A model generated the notes under the pieces. The model worked only from the letters and a program-made list of their open reading frames with translations. It did not search any database and had not been told where the DNA came from. From contig CAYYVQ010000022.1 of NCBI GenBank assembly GCA_964475205.1, forward strand, positions 1-37,316: a stretch of DNA of 37,316 bases, read 5' to 3'. Made by a program: the position numbers and the translations under genes. Of the stretch, positions 26,055-33,602 are shown one piece after another; within the stretch, counting starts at the first letter, position 1, and each line of letters opens with the position of its first letter. The stretch comes from CAYSRM01 sp964475205. GTDB lineage: Bacteria; Verrucomicrobiota; Kiritimatiellia; UBA8416; CAYSRM01.

Positions 26055-27200
26055 TCAATCTACCTGCTTCCAATAATCCGCACAATCAACTACAGCATGT
26101 GAACTCATTGCTTCGTTCATTGCGAAACAGGTTACCGCAGAATCAATGCCTTCTTTTAAAGACGCATACGGCTCGGCATTGTTCAGCATAGTCTCAGCCA
26201 GATCCTGCCCGAGAATCGTATCACCGCCCCCATGACCGCCCTTTTGATCGGTGTTGAAATTTTCACGTTTTGTATCGAAACCCACCGGCTCATATTCTAA
26301 TTCGCCGGTCAGCACATCGCCACGGATAGCACCTTCGGTTCCAAGCAACAGCATACGGCGTTCGGGAATGCCTGCCACGCAGTTTGTATGAAATGTAGCG
26401 CGAACGTCATTGGCAAATTCAATAATGCCCACTTGATTATCCACTACGTCAGAACCTCCGGTGAAGGGATCGCTCCGCTTCCCCCGCGTCGGCCAGCAGG
26501 TGAACGGCTGCCGTCCATCTGCTGATGCTCCTATTTTTTCCGATAAAAATCCGTTTTCCGGCATGAAATAATTGCGACCTCCGAATGACGCGACAGATTG
26601 AGGTCTGCTGCCCGCCATCCATAATGCAAGATCTATGTCATGACAGCATTTTTCAAGTAGATGCGAACCACCCAGCTCCGTTTTAGAGCGCCATGGATGG
26701 CTGTGTATATGACCACCATGATTGAATCTAAGCGTTTCATTGAATTCCATGCTGATCAGCTTGCCGATACGCCCCTGATCCAGCCAGGAGCGGATTGTCC
26801 GGTAGAAGAGAGAATGACGAAGGGTCAAACCCAGCACAAAACGCAGACCACTTGCTTCCCATGCCTGTTTCATGGCGATAACATCGGCCATTGTTGTCGC
26901 CAGCGGTTTTTCGCAGAAAACATGTTTTCCGCCGGCGAACGCGGCTAGAGTATGGCGTGCGTGGTAATTATTGGGAGAGCCGATCATAATCCAATCAATA
27001 CTGTCATCGGCTGACATTTCCTCTATAGAGCTGTACAGGCGGCAGTCAGGACAAAGCGCCTCTCGTGTCGCACGGACCGATTCAGGATCCGGATCACACA
27101 CGCCGGCAAACTCAACCTGATCTGTGGCTTTGCGCAGATATTTGGCTACACCAGTCAAACGTAAACCACACCCTGCCAGACCTGCCTTTACGCTTGCCAT
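26055..27200 (-). CDS. Gfo/Idh/MocA-family oxidoreductase
   Basis: A 381-residue NAD(P)-dependent dehydrogenase, different from the one at 4726. 'VKAGLAGCGLRLTGVAKYL' is the Rossmann start (the usual third Gly is replaced by an L-R-L stretch), 'VFCEKPLATTMAD' (near 94) is the canonical EKP motif, and 'LLEKCCHDIDLALWMAG' (near 180) supplies the active-site Asp and neighbours. The C-terminal half has 'PERRMLLLGTEGAIRGDV', typical of the family. GGAGGG lies 6 nt before the ATG, a strong ribosome site. Substrate unknown; sugar or inositol derivative likely. It is a stand-alone gene in a decayed area. Confidence 0.87.
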   Translation of the reverse strand: MASVKAGLAGCGLRLTGVAKYLRKATDQVEFAGVCDPDPESVRATREALCPDCRLYSSIEEMSADDSIDWIMIGSPNNYHARHTLAAFAGGKHVFCEKPLATTMADVIAMKQAWEASGLRFVLGLTLRHSLFYRTIRSWLDQGRIGKLISMEFNETLRFNHGGHIHSHPWRSKTELGGSHLLEKCCHDIDLALWMAGSRPQSVASFGGRNYFMPENGFLSEKIGASADGRQPFTCWPTRGKRSDPFTGGSDVVDNQVGIIEFANDVRATFHTNCVAGIPERRMLLLGTEGAIRGDVLTGELEYEPVGFDTKRENFNTDQKGGHGGGDTILGQDLAETMLNNAEPYASLKEGIDSAVTCFAMNEAMSSHAVVDCADYWKQVD

Positions 27201-27593
27201 TCTATCCCTCCGGTTTCATTCTGCGCGGATACACACCTGGTTGAAACAATTGGAATGAGGTTTTTCATGCCTGCAACCTATCGTAACCTGAATGACGAAG
27301 TCAAGTTTACCTGAAACGCTTCGACTTGCAGGTGGATATTAAACTCCCGTTTTGCCCTTCGGCTACGCCTTGGCAGGCTGAGGATGGCCGCTACTTGAGA
27401 AGCGCAACCGAGTGAAGAGGCAAGAGCATTGGATGCCGATGAACCCGCGAAGAGTGGGGAGACGCTCGGGATAAACGAAGACACTTATCGGGGTTCTCCC
27501 AATGAGTTTACAAGGGACATTATGCGATGATTTATGTTCGGATCGATCTCAGCGAAAGCAGTGAACGGAGAAACTAAAAAAAGGAGACAGACA
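27201..27593. other. Intergenic region between divergent dehydrogenase and thioferritin genes
   Basis: No gene is supported. CCTGCAA near 27270 and TTGCAGG near 27330 form a short inverted pair, possibly a regulator site. A weak promoter-like TTTACA lies near 27508 with an AT-rich block 17 nt on. The middle part has coding-like composition but no recognisable protein. Confidence 0.3.
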
Positions 27594-28145
27594 ATGGCAA
27601 AGATTGCGAGAAAAATGGTAGAGGATGCAGGAATAAATGTGGATGAGCTCCTGGAGAAGTTGATCGCCAATGCGGCAGCAGAACTGACGACGTTCTTCTA
27701 TTATACGCATTTGCGATACAATCTGGTTGGACTCAAAGGGGAAGGCGTAAAGCAGATTGCTGAAACCGCTCGAATTGAGGACCGCAACCATTTTGAGGCG
27801 CTTGTGCCGCGTATCTATGAGTTGGGCGGCGAATTGCCCAACGATATGAAGGAATTCCATGATCTGTCCGGTTGTCCGCCAGCAAAATTGCCGGAAGATC
27901 CGACGGACGTCAAGGCAATCCTGAATGTCCTTGTCAACGCAGAGCGCTGCGCGGTACAGCAGTACAGCGGGATCTGCGATATGACAGCCGGTAAGGATCA
28001 TCGCACATATGCGCTTGCACAGGCGATTCTGAACGAGGAGATTGAGCATGAGTCCTGGTTCTCCGAGTTCCTCGGCGAAGGTCCGTCCGGTCATTTCTTG
28101 CGGCAGGGTGATACTTCACCTTTTGTGCGCAACTTCATGCGCTAG
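27594..28145 (+). CDS. DPS-like (DPSL) ferritin-family protein
   Basis: Iron storage or peroxide protection protein forming a ferritin-like cage. The ATG at 27594 has AAGGAG 7 nt upstream, so an in-frame start 60 nt earlier is discarded; length is 183 residues. Probable di-iron ligands in order: E30 ('NAAAELTTFFYY'), E62 and H66 ('EDRNHFEAL'), E117 ('NAERCAVQQYSGIC'), E149 and H152 ('NEEIEHESWFSEF'). Two cysteines, C119 and C128, flank the third helix in the place described as the thioferritin motif of DPSL proteins. It acts in the cytoplasm. Oxidative-stress control is expected but no operator was identified. Confidence 0.82.
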   Translation: MAKIARKMVEDAGINVDELLEKLIANAAAELTTFFYYTHLRYNLVGLKGEGVKQIAETARIEDRNHFEALVPRIYELGGELPNDMKEFHDLSGCPPAKLPEDPTDVKAILNVLVNAERCAVQQYSGICDMTAGKDHRTYALAQAILNEEIEHESWFSEFLGEGPSGHFLRQGDTSPFVRNFMR

Positions 28146-28487
28146 GCCATTAGTGTCCTGTTCCCGAATATAAGGGGCCACACTGTACTATGCCAGGTAG
28201 CGAAGGGACCGGAGACTGATGGGATCTGCCTGACGGGTGGCCCGGCTCGCTTGGCCCAGGGCCATTTGCGTCATGACCAATAAAGTATGTTTGTCCGATA
28301 CAGGATCGTACTACCGGATTAATCGTCAGGCGAGAACACAGTTTACCCAGATCGCGGTTGCCCCTTGGGCGCAAGGAAGGAGGAAGACAACTCACGGCAT
28401 AGACCAGCTACAAAAGAGACTATAACTTCAATCTTCCTGTTCACTTTTCGGGGTTAGGGCGTCGGCTGGACGCTGTTGTCCTAATCC
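28146..28487. other. Intergenic region without a supported gene
   Basis: Only short frames occur, none with a recognised product; one plus-strand frame starting with ATG near 28273 gives about 50 residues without similarity that I know. A broken inverted repeat lies at about 28451-28492 (GGTTAGG...CCTAATCC around GCGTC-GACGC), next to the toxin remnant. The stretch looks like decayed sequence. Confidence 0.35.
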
Positions 28488-28632
28488 TTATTTTGTTCTG
28501 CGGTGCTCTTGCAATGGATCGACCATGTCCACGAAGGGGAAGCGGTTGAAGTCGGTGTCACGTGTGTAGCTCGTCTTGATCACGTGTTCGCGCATCAGAA
28601 TCAAGGAGTATGTTGGTATCGACGACGCACAT
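28488..28632 (-). pseudogene. PIN-domain (VapC-type) toxin with internal deletion
   Basis: The ATG at 28632, with GGAG 8 nt upstream, starts 'MCVVDTNILLDSDA', the first strand of VapC toxins with the catalytic Asp. A second frame that overlaps this one then gives 'TRDTDFNRFPFVDMVDPLQ', the characteristic last strand and tail of the same family ('S.D.DFaRFpgl...nPL'). The roughly 80-100 residues between, with the other acidic residues, are gone, and the two parts are out of frame. It therefore cannot be a working RNase. Confidence 0.6.
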
Positions 28633-28634
28633 GT

Positions 28635-28755
28635 TCAACGCTCCATGATCTCGTATAGCACTTCGCGGTTTGCAATGTTGACACGTGCGCCGCCGGTGTT
28701 GTACTTATACGCGGCGGCAAAGGTGGTTGCGACCGGATAATCCCTTTCCCGGATA
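28635..28755 (-). other. Possible antitoxin tail next to the PIN remnant
   Basis: A frame ending 3 nt before the PIN start encodes 'ARVNIANREVLYEIMER'. Its position and the ribosome site inside its last codons are those of an antitoxin gene, but I do not recognise the family and its N-terminal part is not convincing. Confidence 0.25.
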
Positions 28756-28915
28756 TTACCAGGCGGTTTCTGTGTGCGTATTACAGGACACAGAACCAAC
28801 CAGAACGGCAGAATGGCGCTTGTCGGCAATCTGAATAGGCGAGTGTGATTCTGACACGTCGTCAAGCAATGTGTAGATCTGCTTTTTTGCCTCTGTTGCG
28901 CTTCATTGTTGTCAT
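28756..28915 (-). pseudogene. Phd/YefM-type antitoxin, frameshifted
   Basis: After ATG-ACA-ACA-ATG (28915-28904) the frame must shift by one base to read 'SATEAKKQIYTLLDDVSESH' and 'SPIQIADKRHSAVLVG'. This closely follows the Phd antitoxin pattern ('ata.ear..l..lld.v.esh.pi.itgkr..aVlvs'). The C-terminal part is lost at a TAA (28758). The usual DNA-binding N-terminus is thus separated by a frameshift from the rest. It lies upstream of the PIN remnant but need not have been its partner. Confidence 0.55.
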
Positions 28916-28960
28916 AATCCCATCCTTTGAACAAAGCGCACGATAATACGTACGGCCTGT

Positions 28961-30364
28961 CTATAAGTTTATCTGCTCGATGCGCCGATAGAGTGTGCGG
29001 CGGCCGATGTTAAGGATGGAAGCGGCCTGTCTCTTGTTTCCGTTGACCTGTTCCAGCACATGGCGGATGTAGCGGCGTTCTACTTCTTCGAGCGTCGGGA
29101 GGGATGCGTCGCTGATATGAAGGCCGGTTTGCGCGAGGCCGTTCGATGGCGCCCCGGGGGTCTTGGAATCCTTGAGCATACGCGGAGGCAGATGCTCGGG
29201 CCGGATTTCCCGGTCGTTGCAGAAGACGACTGCGCGTTCGACGGCGTTGCTTAGCTCTCGCACATTGCCGGGAAACGGATACCGAGCCAGTATTTCGCCG
29301 GTGCGAGGACTGAAGCCAACGACTCCTTTGCTGGCTTCGGATACGTGTCCGGCCAGAAAGATGCCTGCAAGCAGGTCGATATCGTCACCGCGTTCGCGCA
29401 GAGGGGGCACGTGAAGAGAAAAGGTTTCGAGCCGAAAAAAAAGGTCTTCCCTGAAATCGCCGTTCTGCACTAGCTCCTCGATGTCACGGTTGGTGGCGGC
29501 TAAAACGCGGACATCGACCTGCCGTTCGCGGTTGCTGCCGACCGGTCGGATCTTCCCGTCTTGTAGCACCCGCAGCAGTTTTGCCTGGAGCGGCGGTGGC
29601 ATTTCCGAAATTTCGTCGAGCAGCAACGTACCGTTCTCGGCTTCGGCGAAAATGCCTTCCCGCGCCGCACCGGCACCGGTAAAGGCGCCTGCCTTGTGGC
29701 CAAAAAATTCACTCTCGAGCAGATGCTCGGGAATCCCGGCGCAGTTCACGACCAGAAACGGGCCGCTATGGGTGCGCCCTTCCGCATGAATTGCGCGCGC
29801 GACCAGCTCTTTGCCTGTTCCGCTTTCGCCAGTAATCAAAATTGGGCCGTCGGCCCTTGCGATCTGACGTATCTGTTGGAACAGCGCCAGCATCGCCGGA
29901 CAGCGACCGTACATGCCGTGAAAAGTCGCGTCCTCGTCCAGTAAAGTCCGCATGCGGGTCAGTTCTTTGCGCATACCTCGCTTTTCGAGAATCCGATCGA
30001 TACTAATCTTGAAGTGCTCTAGGTCCAAAGGCTTCGTCAGGAAGTCCTCCGCGCCCGCCTTTAGACTCTCCACGGCCTTGGCGACGGTGCCGAAAGCGGT
30101 AATAATCAGTACATCGGGCGTACCTTCCGGCATTTCCTCGCGCACTCTGTTCAGCAACTCCAGTCCGTCGGCGCCGGGAAGGCGCAAGTCGCTGACGATA
30201 ACGTCCGGCATCCATCCATGGACCGTCGACAGGGCATCCTCAGCGGTGTGGACCACGTGCGCCACGAAGCCCGCGTCTTCGATCTCGTCTTGCAACAACT
30301 CGGCCAGACCCTGATCGTCTTCGACAATCAGTATTCTTGCTTCAGAAGTGGTATTGCGTGTCAT
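28961..30364 (-). CDS. NtrC-family sigma-54-dependent response regulator
   Basis: A 467-residue activator with three domains. The receiver (1-125) has 'ILIVEDDQG', phospho-acceptor D59 in 'VIVSDLRLPG', and K111. The AAA+ domain (about 150-385) has Walker A 'GESGTGKE' (179-186), the sigma-54 contact loop GAFTGA (226-231) and Walker B 'LLLDE' (247-251). A Fis-type helix-turn-helix ends the chain ('GNKRQAASILNIGRRTLYRR'). All key residues are intact, so it should open promoters held by RpoN. Its start overlaps the stop of the kinase gene (ATGA). Best candidate targets are the two sigma-54 sites at 32051 and 17718. Confidence 0.95.
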   Translation of the reverse strand: MTRNTTSEARILIVEDDQGLAELLQDEIEDAGFVAHVVHTAEDALSTVHGWMPDVIVSDLRLPGADGLELLNRVREEMPEGTPDVLIITAFGTVAKAVESLKAGAEDFLTKPLDLEHFKISIDRILEKRGMRKELTRMRTLLDEDATFHGMYGRCPAMLALFQQIRQIARADGPILITGESGTGKELVARAIHAEGRTHSGPFLVVNCAGIPEHLLESEFFGHKAGAFTGAGAAREGIFAEAENGTLLLDEISEMPPPLQAKLLRVLQDGKIRPVGSNRERQVDVRVLAATNRDIEELVQNGDFREDLFFRLETFSLHVPPLRERGDDIDLLAGIFLAGHVSEASKGVVGFSPRTGEILARYPFPGNVRELSNAVERAVVFCNDREIRPEHLPPRMLKDSKTPGAPSNGLAQTGLHISDASLPTLEEVERRYIRHVLEQVNGNKRQAASILNIGRRTLYRRIEQINL

Positions 30365-31857
30365 AACACCTCTTTCCCATCCTTTCTGTTCATGGGGAAG
30401 CTTACAGTGATGCGCGCACCGCCGAGTTCGCTGTCGCCGACCTCTATAGCGCCGCCATGCTCCTTGACAATCCCGTGAACCACTGCCAGGCCCAGTCCCG
30501 TTCCTGAGCCGACGTTCTTGGTAGTAAAGAACGGCTCGAATAACCGAGAGCGGATATCTTCCGATATCCCGGGGCCATTGTCGTCAACCGTGAACACCAC
30601 GCGTCCGTCGCGGGCTTGCCAGCCGAGCCGGACCGAAGAGACTCGCGGGCCTGCCTGTATGGCGTTACGCAACAGGTTTACCAAAACCTGTTCGACGCGA
30701 ATCGGATCGGCAGAAAACGGAGGCGCATTCGCATCGCCGCCAAGGAAGATTTCCGCGTCGCGGCTTCTCGCTTCCTCCCGCACGGCAGTCAGTGCGGATT
30801 CGGCGATTTTGGATGGAAACAAGTTTCGGCGCCGCAACTGACTCCCATGGCTGAAATCAAGAAGTTGACGGATGATTGTTTCCATCCGCTCAATCTCTCG
30901 CAATACCCGGTGAAACGCTTCGGCTTGCGGGGAATCATGTTTCTCGTGGCGTAATGCACGTTGGGCAATGCCGCTGGTAGTGCTCAAAGGGGTTCCCAGT
31001 TCGTGCGCCACTCCGGCGGCCAGTTGCCCTACGGCGGCCAGTTTTTCGGTCTGTCTGAGCTGGTGTTCCAATGTCTGTTGTTCGCGTCGGCGGACATCGA
31101 TTTCCTGCTCGGCGGCCTGAATACTGTCCAGCATCGTGTTGAAGCTCGCCGATATCGAGGCGATCTCCTTTGGCCCCTCTACCGGGAGGCGATAACCTTT
31201 TTCTCCCGATGAAACCCGCTGCATGCCCATTGTAAAACTTCGGAAATGCCGCCCCAAAGCGTGGTGCTGTCCCACCAGAACCAGCGCGGCAATAACCGCT
31301 GCCCCTAGCCCAAACCACAAAACAGCATGGCGACGCACCATGGCAATGTATTCATGAAAATCCTTTTCGCGCCGCGTCAACTGCAGCATGCCTGCCGACT
31401 GGTTGCGCGAATCGATCAGCGGGACGAAGTACGAATAGACCCGGCGTTCGCCGACTCGCCCGTACTCGCCCTTCTGCTTGCCTTCCGAAGCCAGCTCGGT
31501 GAGTCGGTCACGGCTTTGGTCCGGATCATTGTCGCCAGCGGAGGCAATCTGCCGGCCTTTCAGATCGTAGGCATAAGCGCTGTATACCCGATCCATTGAA
31601 ATTGCGGACTCCAAAGCCTGTTCCATTCCTCCTTGCCGCTTGCGCTCCATGGCATAACCCAAGGGTAGTTGAATCGCCCTCGCCACCATTTCCAGATCGC
31701 TCTGCATCCGCGACTCGACCTGCTGCTCCCATACCTTCAAGGCAAAGTAGCCAGTAAGCAACATGGCTCCGGCTAGCGGTGCCAAAACGTAGAGTACGAG
31801 CCCCCATCGCAGGCTGATTTTCTTTTTCCCGTGTTCTTTCTTTCTTCTTCGCGCCAT
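30361..31857 (-). CDS. Membrane sensor histidine kinase
   Basis: Partner kinase of the NtrC-type regulator. The ATG at 31857 is chosen over a TTG nine codons earlier; length is 498 residues. Two membrane helices (about 17-40 and 176-196) enclose a periplasmic sensor of about 135 residues, followed by a HAMP segment. The H box 'AAGVAHELGTPLS' has H285; ATP-binding boxes are 'NLLRNAIQAG', 'VDDNGPGIS' and 'GSGTGLGLAVV'. It overlaps the regulator gene by 4 nt, and both are transcribed away from the lipoprotein/coiled-coil pair. The sensor domain has no recognised ligand family; an envelope or extracellular cue is likely. Confidence 0.93.
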   Translation of the reverse strand: MARRRKKEHGKKKISLRWGLVLYVLAPLAGAMLLTGYFALKVWEQQVESRMQSDLEMVARAIQLPLGYAMERKRQGGMEQALESAISMDRVYSAYAYDLKGRQIASAGDNDPDQSRDRLTELASEGKQKGEYGRVGERRVYSYFVPLIDSRNQSAGMLQLTRREKDFHEYIAMVRRHAVLWFGLGAAVIAALVLVGQHHALGRHFRSFTMGMQRVSSGEKGYRLPVEGPKEIASISASFNTMLDSIQAAEQEIDVRRREQQTLEHQLRQTEKLAAVGQLAAGVAHELGTPLSTTSGIAQRALRHEKHDSPQAEAFHRVLREIERMETIIRQLLDFSHGSQLRRRNLFPSKIAESALTAVREEARSRDAEIFLGGDANAPPFSADPIRVEQVLVNLLRNAIQAGPRVSSVRLGWQARDGRVVFTVDDNGPGISEDIRSRLFEPFFTTKNVGSGTGLGLAVVHGIVKEHGGAIEVGDSELGGARITVSFPMNRKDGKEVL

Positions 31858-31921
31858 GCCAGTCACTTTCTTTCTGTACAACAAATCGCAACTTTCATAT
31901 TAACGCATAAAATGGCGCATG

Positions 31922-31980
31922 TGTCAAAAGGAAACTTTTTTTAATCCTGTCCTCTTACATGAAGGCAGAACACCTCTGTC
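31922..31980 (+). promoter_or_regulatory. Three spaced TGTC boxes, possible activator sites
   Basis: TGTC occurs at 31922, 31948 and 31977 (steps of 26 and 29 nt), 70-130 nt upstream of the sigma-54 promoter, the usual distance for an enhancer. TGTC is the half-site described for PilR-type activators. A 10-bp palindrome TTAGGCCTAA lies closer, at 32017-32026. Short motifs like these may be chance. Confidence 0.25.
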
Positions 31981-32050
31981 ATTTTGTGGCCTTCGCAAAC
32001 TGTTAGGAACTCATGACTTAGGCCTAATATGCAAGTGACGCTCCTTCATT

Positions 32051-32066
32051 TGGCACGGTGTGTGCT
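32051..32066 (+). promoter_or_regulatory. Sigma-54 promoter of the lipoprotein/coiled-coil pair
   Basis: TGGCACGGTGTGTGCT fits TGGCACG-N4-TTGCW with one mismatch (G for the first T of TTGC). It lies 121 nt before the ATG at 32187, in the divergent space next to the NtrC-type two-component genes, and differs at only two positions from the site at 17718. Confidence 0.75.
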
Positions 32067-32084
32067 CAGAAATTACAGCACACA

Positions 32085-32115
32085 GCATCGATTTGAAAGC
32101 TGCCGCAATCGATGC
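32085..32115 (+). repeat. 9-bp inverted repeat in the 5' leader
   Basis: GCATCGATT (32085-32093) and AATCGATGC (32107-32115) are perfect complements around a 13-nt loop, just downstream of the predicted sigma-54 start. No T run follows, so it is not a terminator; it may stabilise the RNA or bind a protein. Confidence 0.5.
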
Positions 32116-32186
32116 GTTAAGATGAATAGTGGCGGCGGAACTGGATGTCAGGGAAAGGGCATCTTTATAAAGCAGGAGGTACAGTT

Positions 32187-32423
32187 ATGGGATCGATTAA
32201 AGGAATAATGCGACTACTCACCGCTGGGGCTATCGTAGGAGTGATAGTGGGGGTATCGGCTTGTAGTCCGGAGCCAGAGGCGCCGACGGGCTTTGAGCAG
32301 CAGGAACAACCTACGCAGCCTGTGGAGCCTGAGGGTGGGGAACCGGCGCCGGCCACGCCCGCACCGCAGGAACAGGAACAGGAACAGGAACAGGAACAGG
32401 AGCAAAGCTGGCCTTCGCAGTAG
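32187..32423 (+). CDS. Small Glu/Gln/Pro-rich lipoprotein
   Basis: A 78-residue protein with AGGAGGT 6 nt before the ATG, a near-perfect ribosome site that suggests high expression. The signal peptide has 'LLTAGAIVGVIVGVSAC' with lipobox VSAC, so Cys26 is lipidated. The mature part is only about 53 residues, disordered in look, rich in Pro, Glu and Gln, and has a (QE)n tract coded by a hexanucleotide repeat. No catalytic domain is possible. It may be a surface spacer, a lysozyme-inhibitor-like small lipoprotein or a partner of the coiled-coil protein 65 nt downstream. Family not recognised. Confidence 0.75.
   Translation: MGSIKGIMRLLTAGAIVGVIVGVSACSPEPEAPTGFEQQEQPTQPVEPEGGEPAPATPAPQEQEQEQEQEQEQSWPSQ
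32367..32402 (+). repeat. Hexanucleotide tandem repeat coding for a Gln-Glu tract
   Basis: Five perfect CAGGAA units (32367-32396) and one CAGGAG unit (32397-32402). Unit length is a multiple of three, so copy-number change by slippage would alter tract length without breaking the frame. Confidence 0.9.
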
Positions 32424-32488
32424 AGCGCAGACCAGCAGAGAACACGTACAAACAGAAGAGCAAAAAAACATCCGAAAGGAATAGCACG

Positions 32489-33097
32489 ATGAAAAAAACG
32501 GTAAAAACAACGACAGTAGTCACCCTTCTGGCAATCGGCGCGGCCGTCGCCCAGGCGCAAATGGCGCCAGGGCAGGGGCAGCAAGGGCAGGGGCCGCAGA
32601 CGAAAGCAGACACGGAGCGCACAAAAATTGTGAATGAGATGATGGAGCTTCAGGAACAAGCTAAAGAAATCCAGGAGAAACTTAGCGGGATACAACAAGA
32701 GGCCATGAAAGAGAAGCCTAAGCTCCAAGAACTACAAGATAAACTTATTGATGTTTATGAGAAAAAGCTCAACGACTACGGCTATCCGAGCAAGAAGGAA
32801 TTGGAGAAGCTGAGCGCCATGCAGCAAAAGCTGCAGAGTGCGGACAAAGACGAGCGGCAACGTCTAACGCAGCAATTCAACGAAGGATTGGAAAAAATTA
32901 ATACCGCGCGCGAAAAAGCGCAAAATAGCCCGGAATTCAAGAAGGCGAAGGTGCAATTTGAAGGGGCCCGCACTAAGGCCATGCGGGAGGTGGACCCGGA
33001 AACGCCCGAACTGGAAAAACAATACGAGGAACTTCAGTCCAAGATCGAAAAGATCCGGTTGAAGCTTCAAGCGCAGATGCAAAAGCCGGGGGAATGA
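32489..33097 (+). CDS. Secreted coiled-coil protein, unknown function
   Basis: A 202-residue exported protein with signal peptide 'TTVVTLLAIGAAVAQA' cleaved after residue 23. The mature chain starts with a Gly/Gln linker ('GQGQQGQGPQ') and is then almost all charged helix from about 42 to 198, with strong heptad spacing: 'LQEQAKEIQEKLSGIQQEA' and 'LEKQYEELQSKIEKIRLKL'. It resembles Skp/OmpH-like periplasmic chaperones in size and helical make-up, but no defining motif is seen. AAAGGAA lies 8 nt before the ATG. It is probably co-transcribed with the small lipoprotein from the sigma-54 promoter and ends in a GC-rich terminator. Confidence 0.75.
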   Translation: MKKTVKTTTVVTLLAIGAAVAQAQMAPGQGQQGQGPQTKADTERTKIVNEMMELQEQAKEIQEKLSGIQQEAMKEKPKLQELQDKLIDVYEKKLNDYGYPSKKELEKLSAMQQKLQSADKDERQRLTQQFNEGLEKINTAREKAQNSPEFKKAKVQFEGARTKAMREVDPETPELEKQYEELQSKIEKIRLKLQAQMQKPGE

Positions 33098-33127
33098 TTC
33101 AAGAAGCATCTCGTGGGCTGATTATGT

Positions 33128-33165
33128 CCGCCGGCGCCGCTTCATGGGGCCGGCGGGCATTTCTT
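33128..33165 (+). terminator. Terminator after the coiled-coil gene
   Basis: CCGCCGGC (33128-33135) pairs perfectly with GCCGGCGG (33149-33156) around a 13-nt loop, followed by a T-rich stretch (ATTTCTT). It lies 30 nt past the stop codon. Confidence 0.65.
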
Positions 33166-33362
33166 CAGGAGCGCAGGAACGTTGCGTAGCGAGAGAGGAC
33201 GCGGTGATCACAGGCACACAAGCTTGACCTGACCACGCCAAAATACTTTCCCACGGCTTTGCGAAAGGTAGGGCCTTCATCTACCGATCTGATTTCTTGC
33301 GGTCCCACAGGATCTACGAGATTGCTGACGCGCAGGTGGAATCCAAAAAGAAGCGCATTGAT
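33166..33362. other. Intergenic region, possible decayed coding sequence
   Basis: The minus strand has an open stretch reading 'NLVDPVGPQEIRSVDEGP' with coding-like character, but no start, no recognised family, and it runs into the repeat element at 33363. Confidence 0.25.
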
Positions 33363-33582
33363 CCTATATTCGGCAACTGCCGAATATAGGCTAAATAACA
33401 CTAATGTTTTGAAATAGCTGGAAAAAGCATCAAAAGAAAACTTCATGAGCACATTGAACCCTGCACCAAATGGGTGCAGTTGCATTGTGGATAATACCCT
33501 CATTTATTCGTGTCTATTCGCCTGCCTGTGCGTGTCCGCACGCAGACAGGTGTGCATTCGTGGTTCAACTGCTCTTTATAGG
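33363..33582. mobile_element. Diverged second copy of the MITE-like element (about 220 bp)
   Basis: The left end is CCTATATTCGGCAACTG and the right end, read inward, is CCTATAAAGAGCAGTTG. Both fit the consensus CCTATAWACGGCAGTTG of the intact element at 34313. Length (220 bp) and content agree too: the left end forms a perfect hairpin with its neighbour (CCTATATTCGGC/GCCGAATATAGG, 33363-33390), and there is a CTGCACC-AAATG-GGTGCAG hairpin and a G+C-rich hairpin near 33520-33550. No target duplication is seen (TTGAT versus TTTAG), so it would be an old copy. The internal sequence is mostly unlike the other copy. Confidence 0.4.
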
Positions 33583-33602
33583 TTTAGTGTCCATTAGTGG
33601 TT
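33505..33602. repeat. Degenerate ATTCGTG / GTGTCCATTAGTGG repeats around a hairpin
   Basis: ATTCGTGTCTATTCG near 33505, GCATTCGTGGTT near 33554 and AGTGTCCATTAGTGGTT near 33586 are variants of one motif. Between the first two lies a hairpin CCTGCCTG...TGCGTG/CACGCA...GACAGG. This looks like a dispersed intergenic repeat, partly overlapping the end of the MITE-like copy. Confidence 0.4.

Noticed and set aside
28635..28934. 99-codon minus-strand frame as a single antitoxin gene
   Set aside because: Its N-terminal two thirds overlap the Phd remnant in another frame and have no protein-like pattern; only the last 17 residues look real.
33165..33503. 112-codon minus-strand frame as a gene
   Set aside because: Its first third runs through the repeat element at 33363, no ribosome site, no recognised family; kept only as possible decayed sequence.
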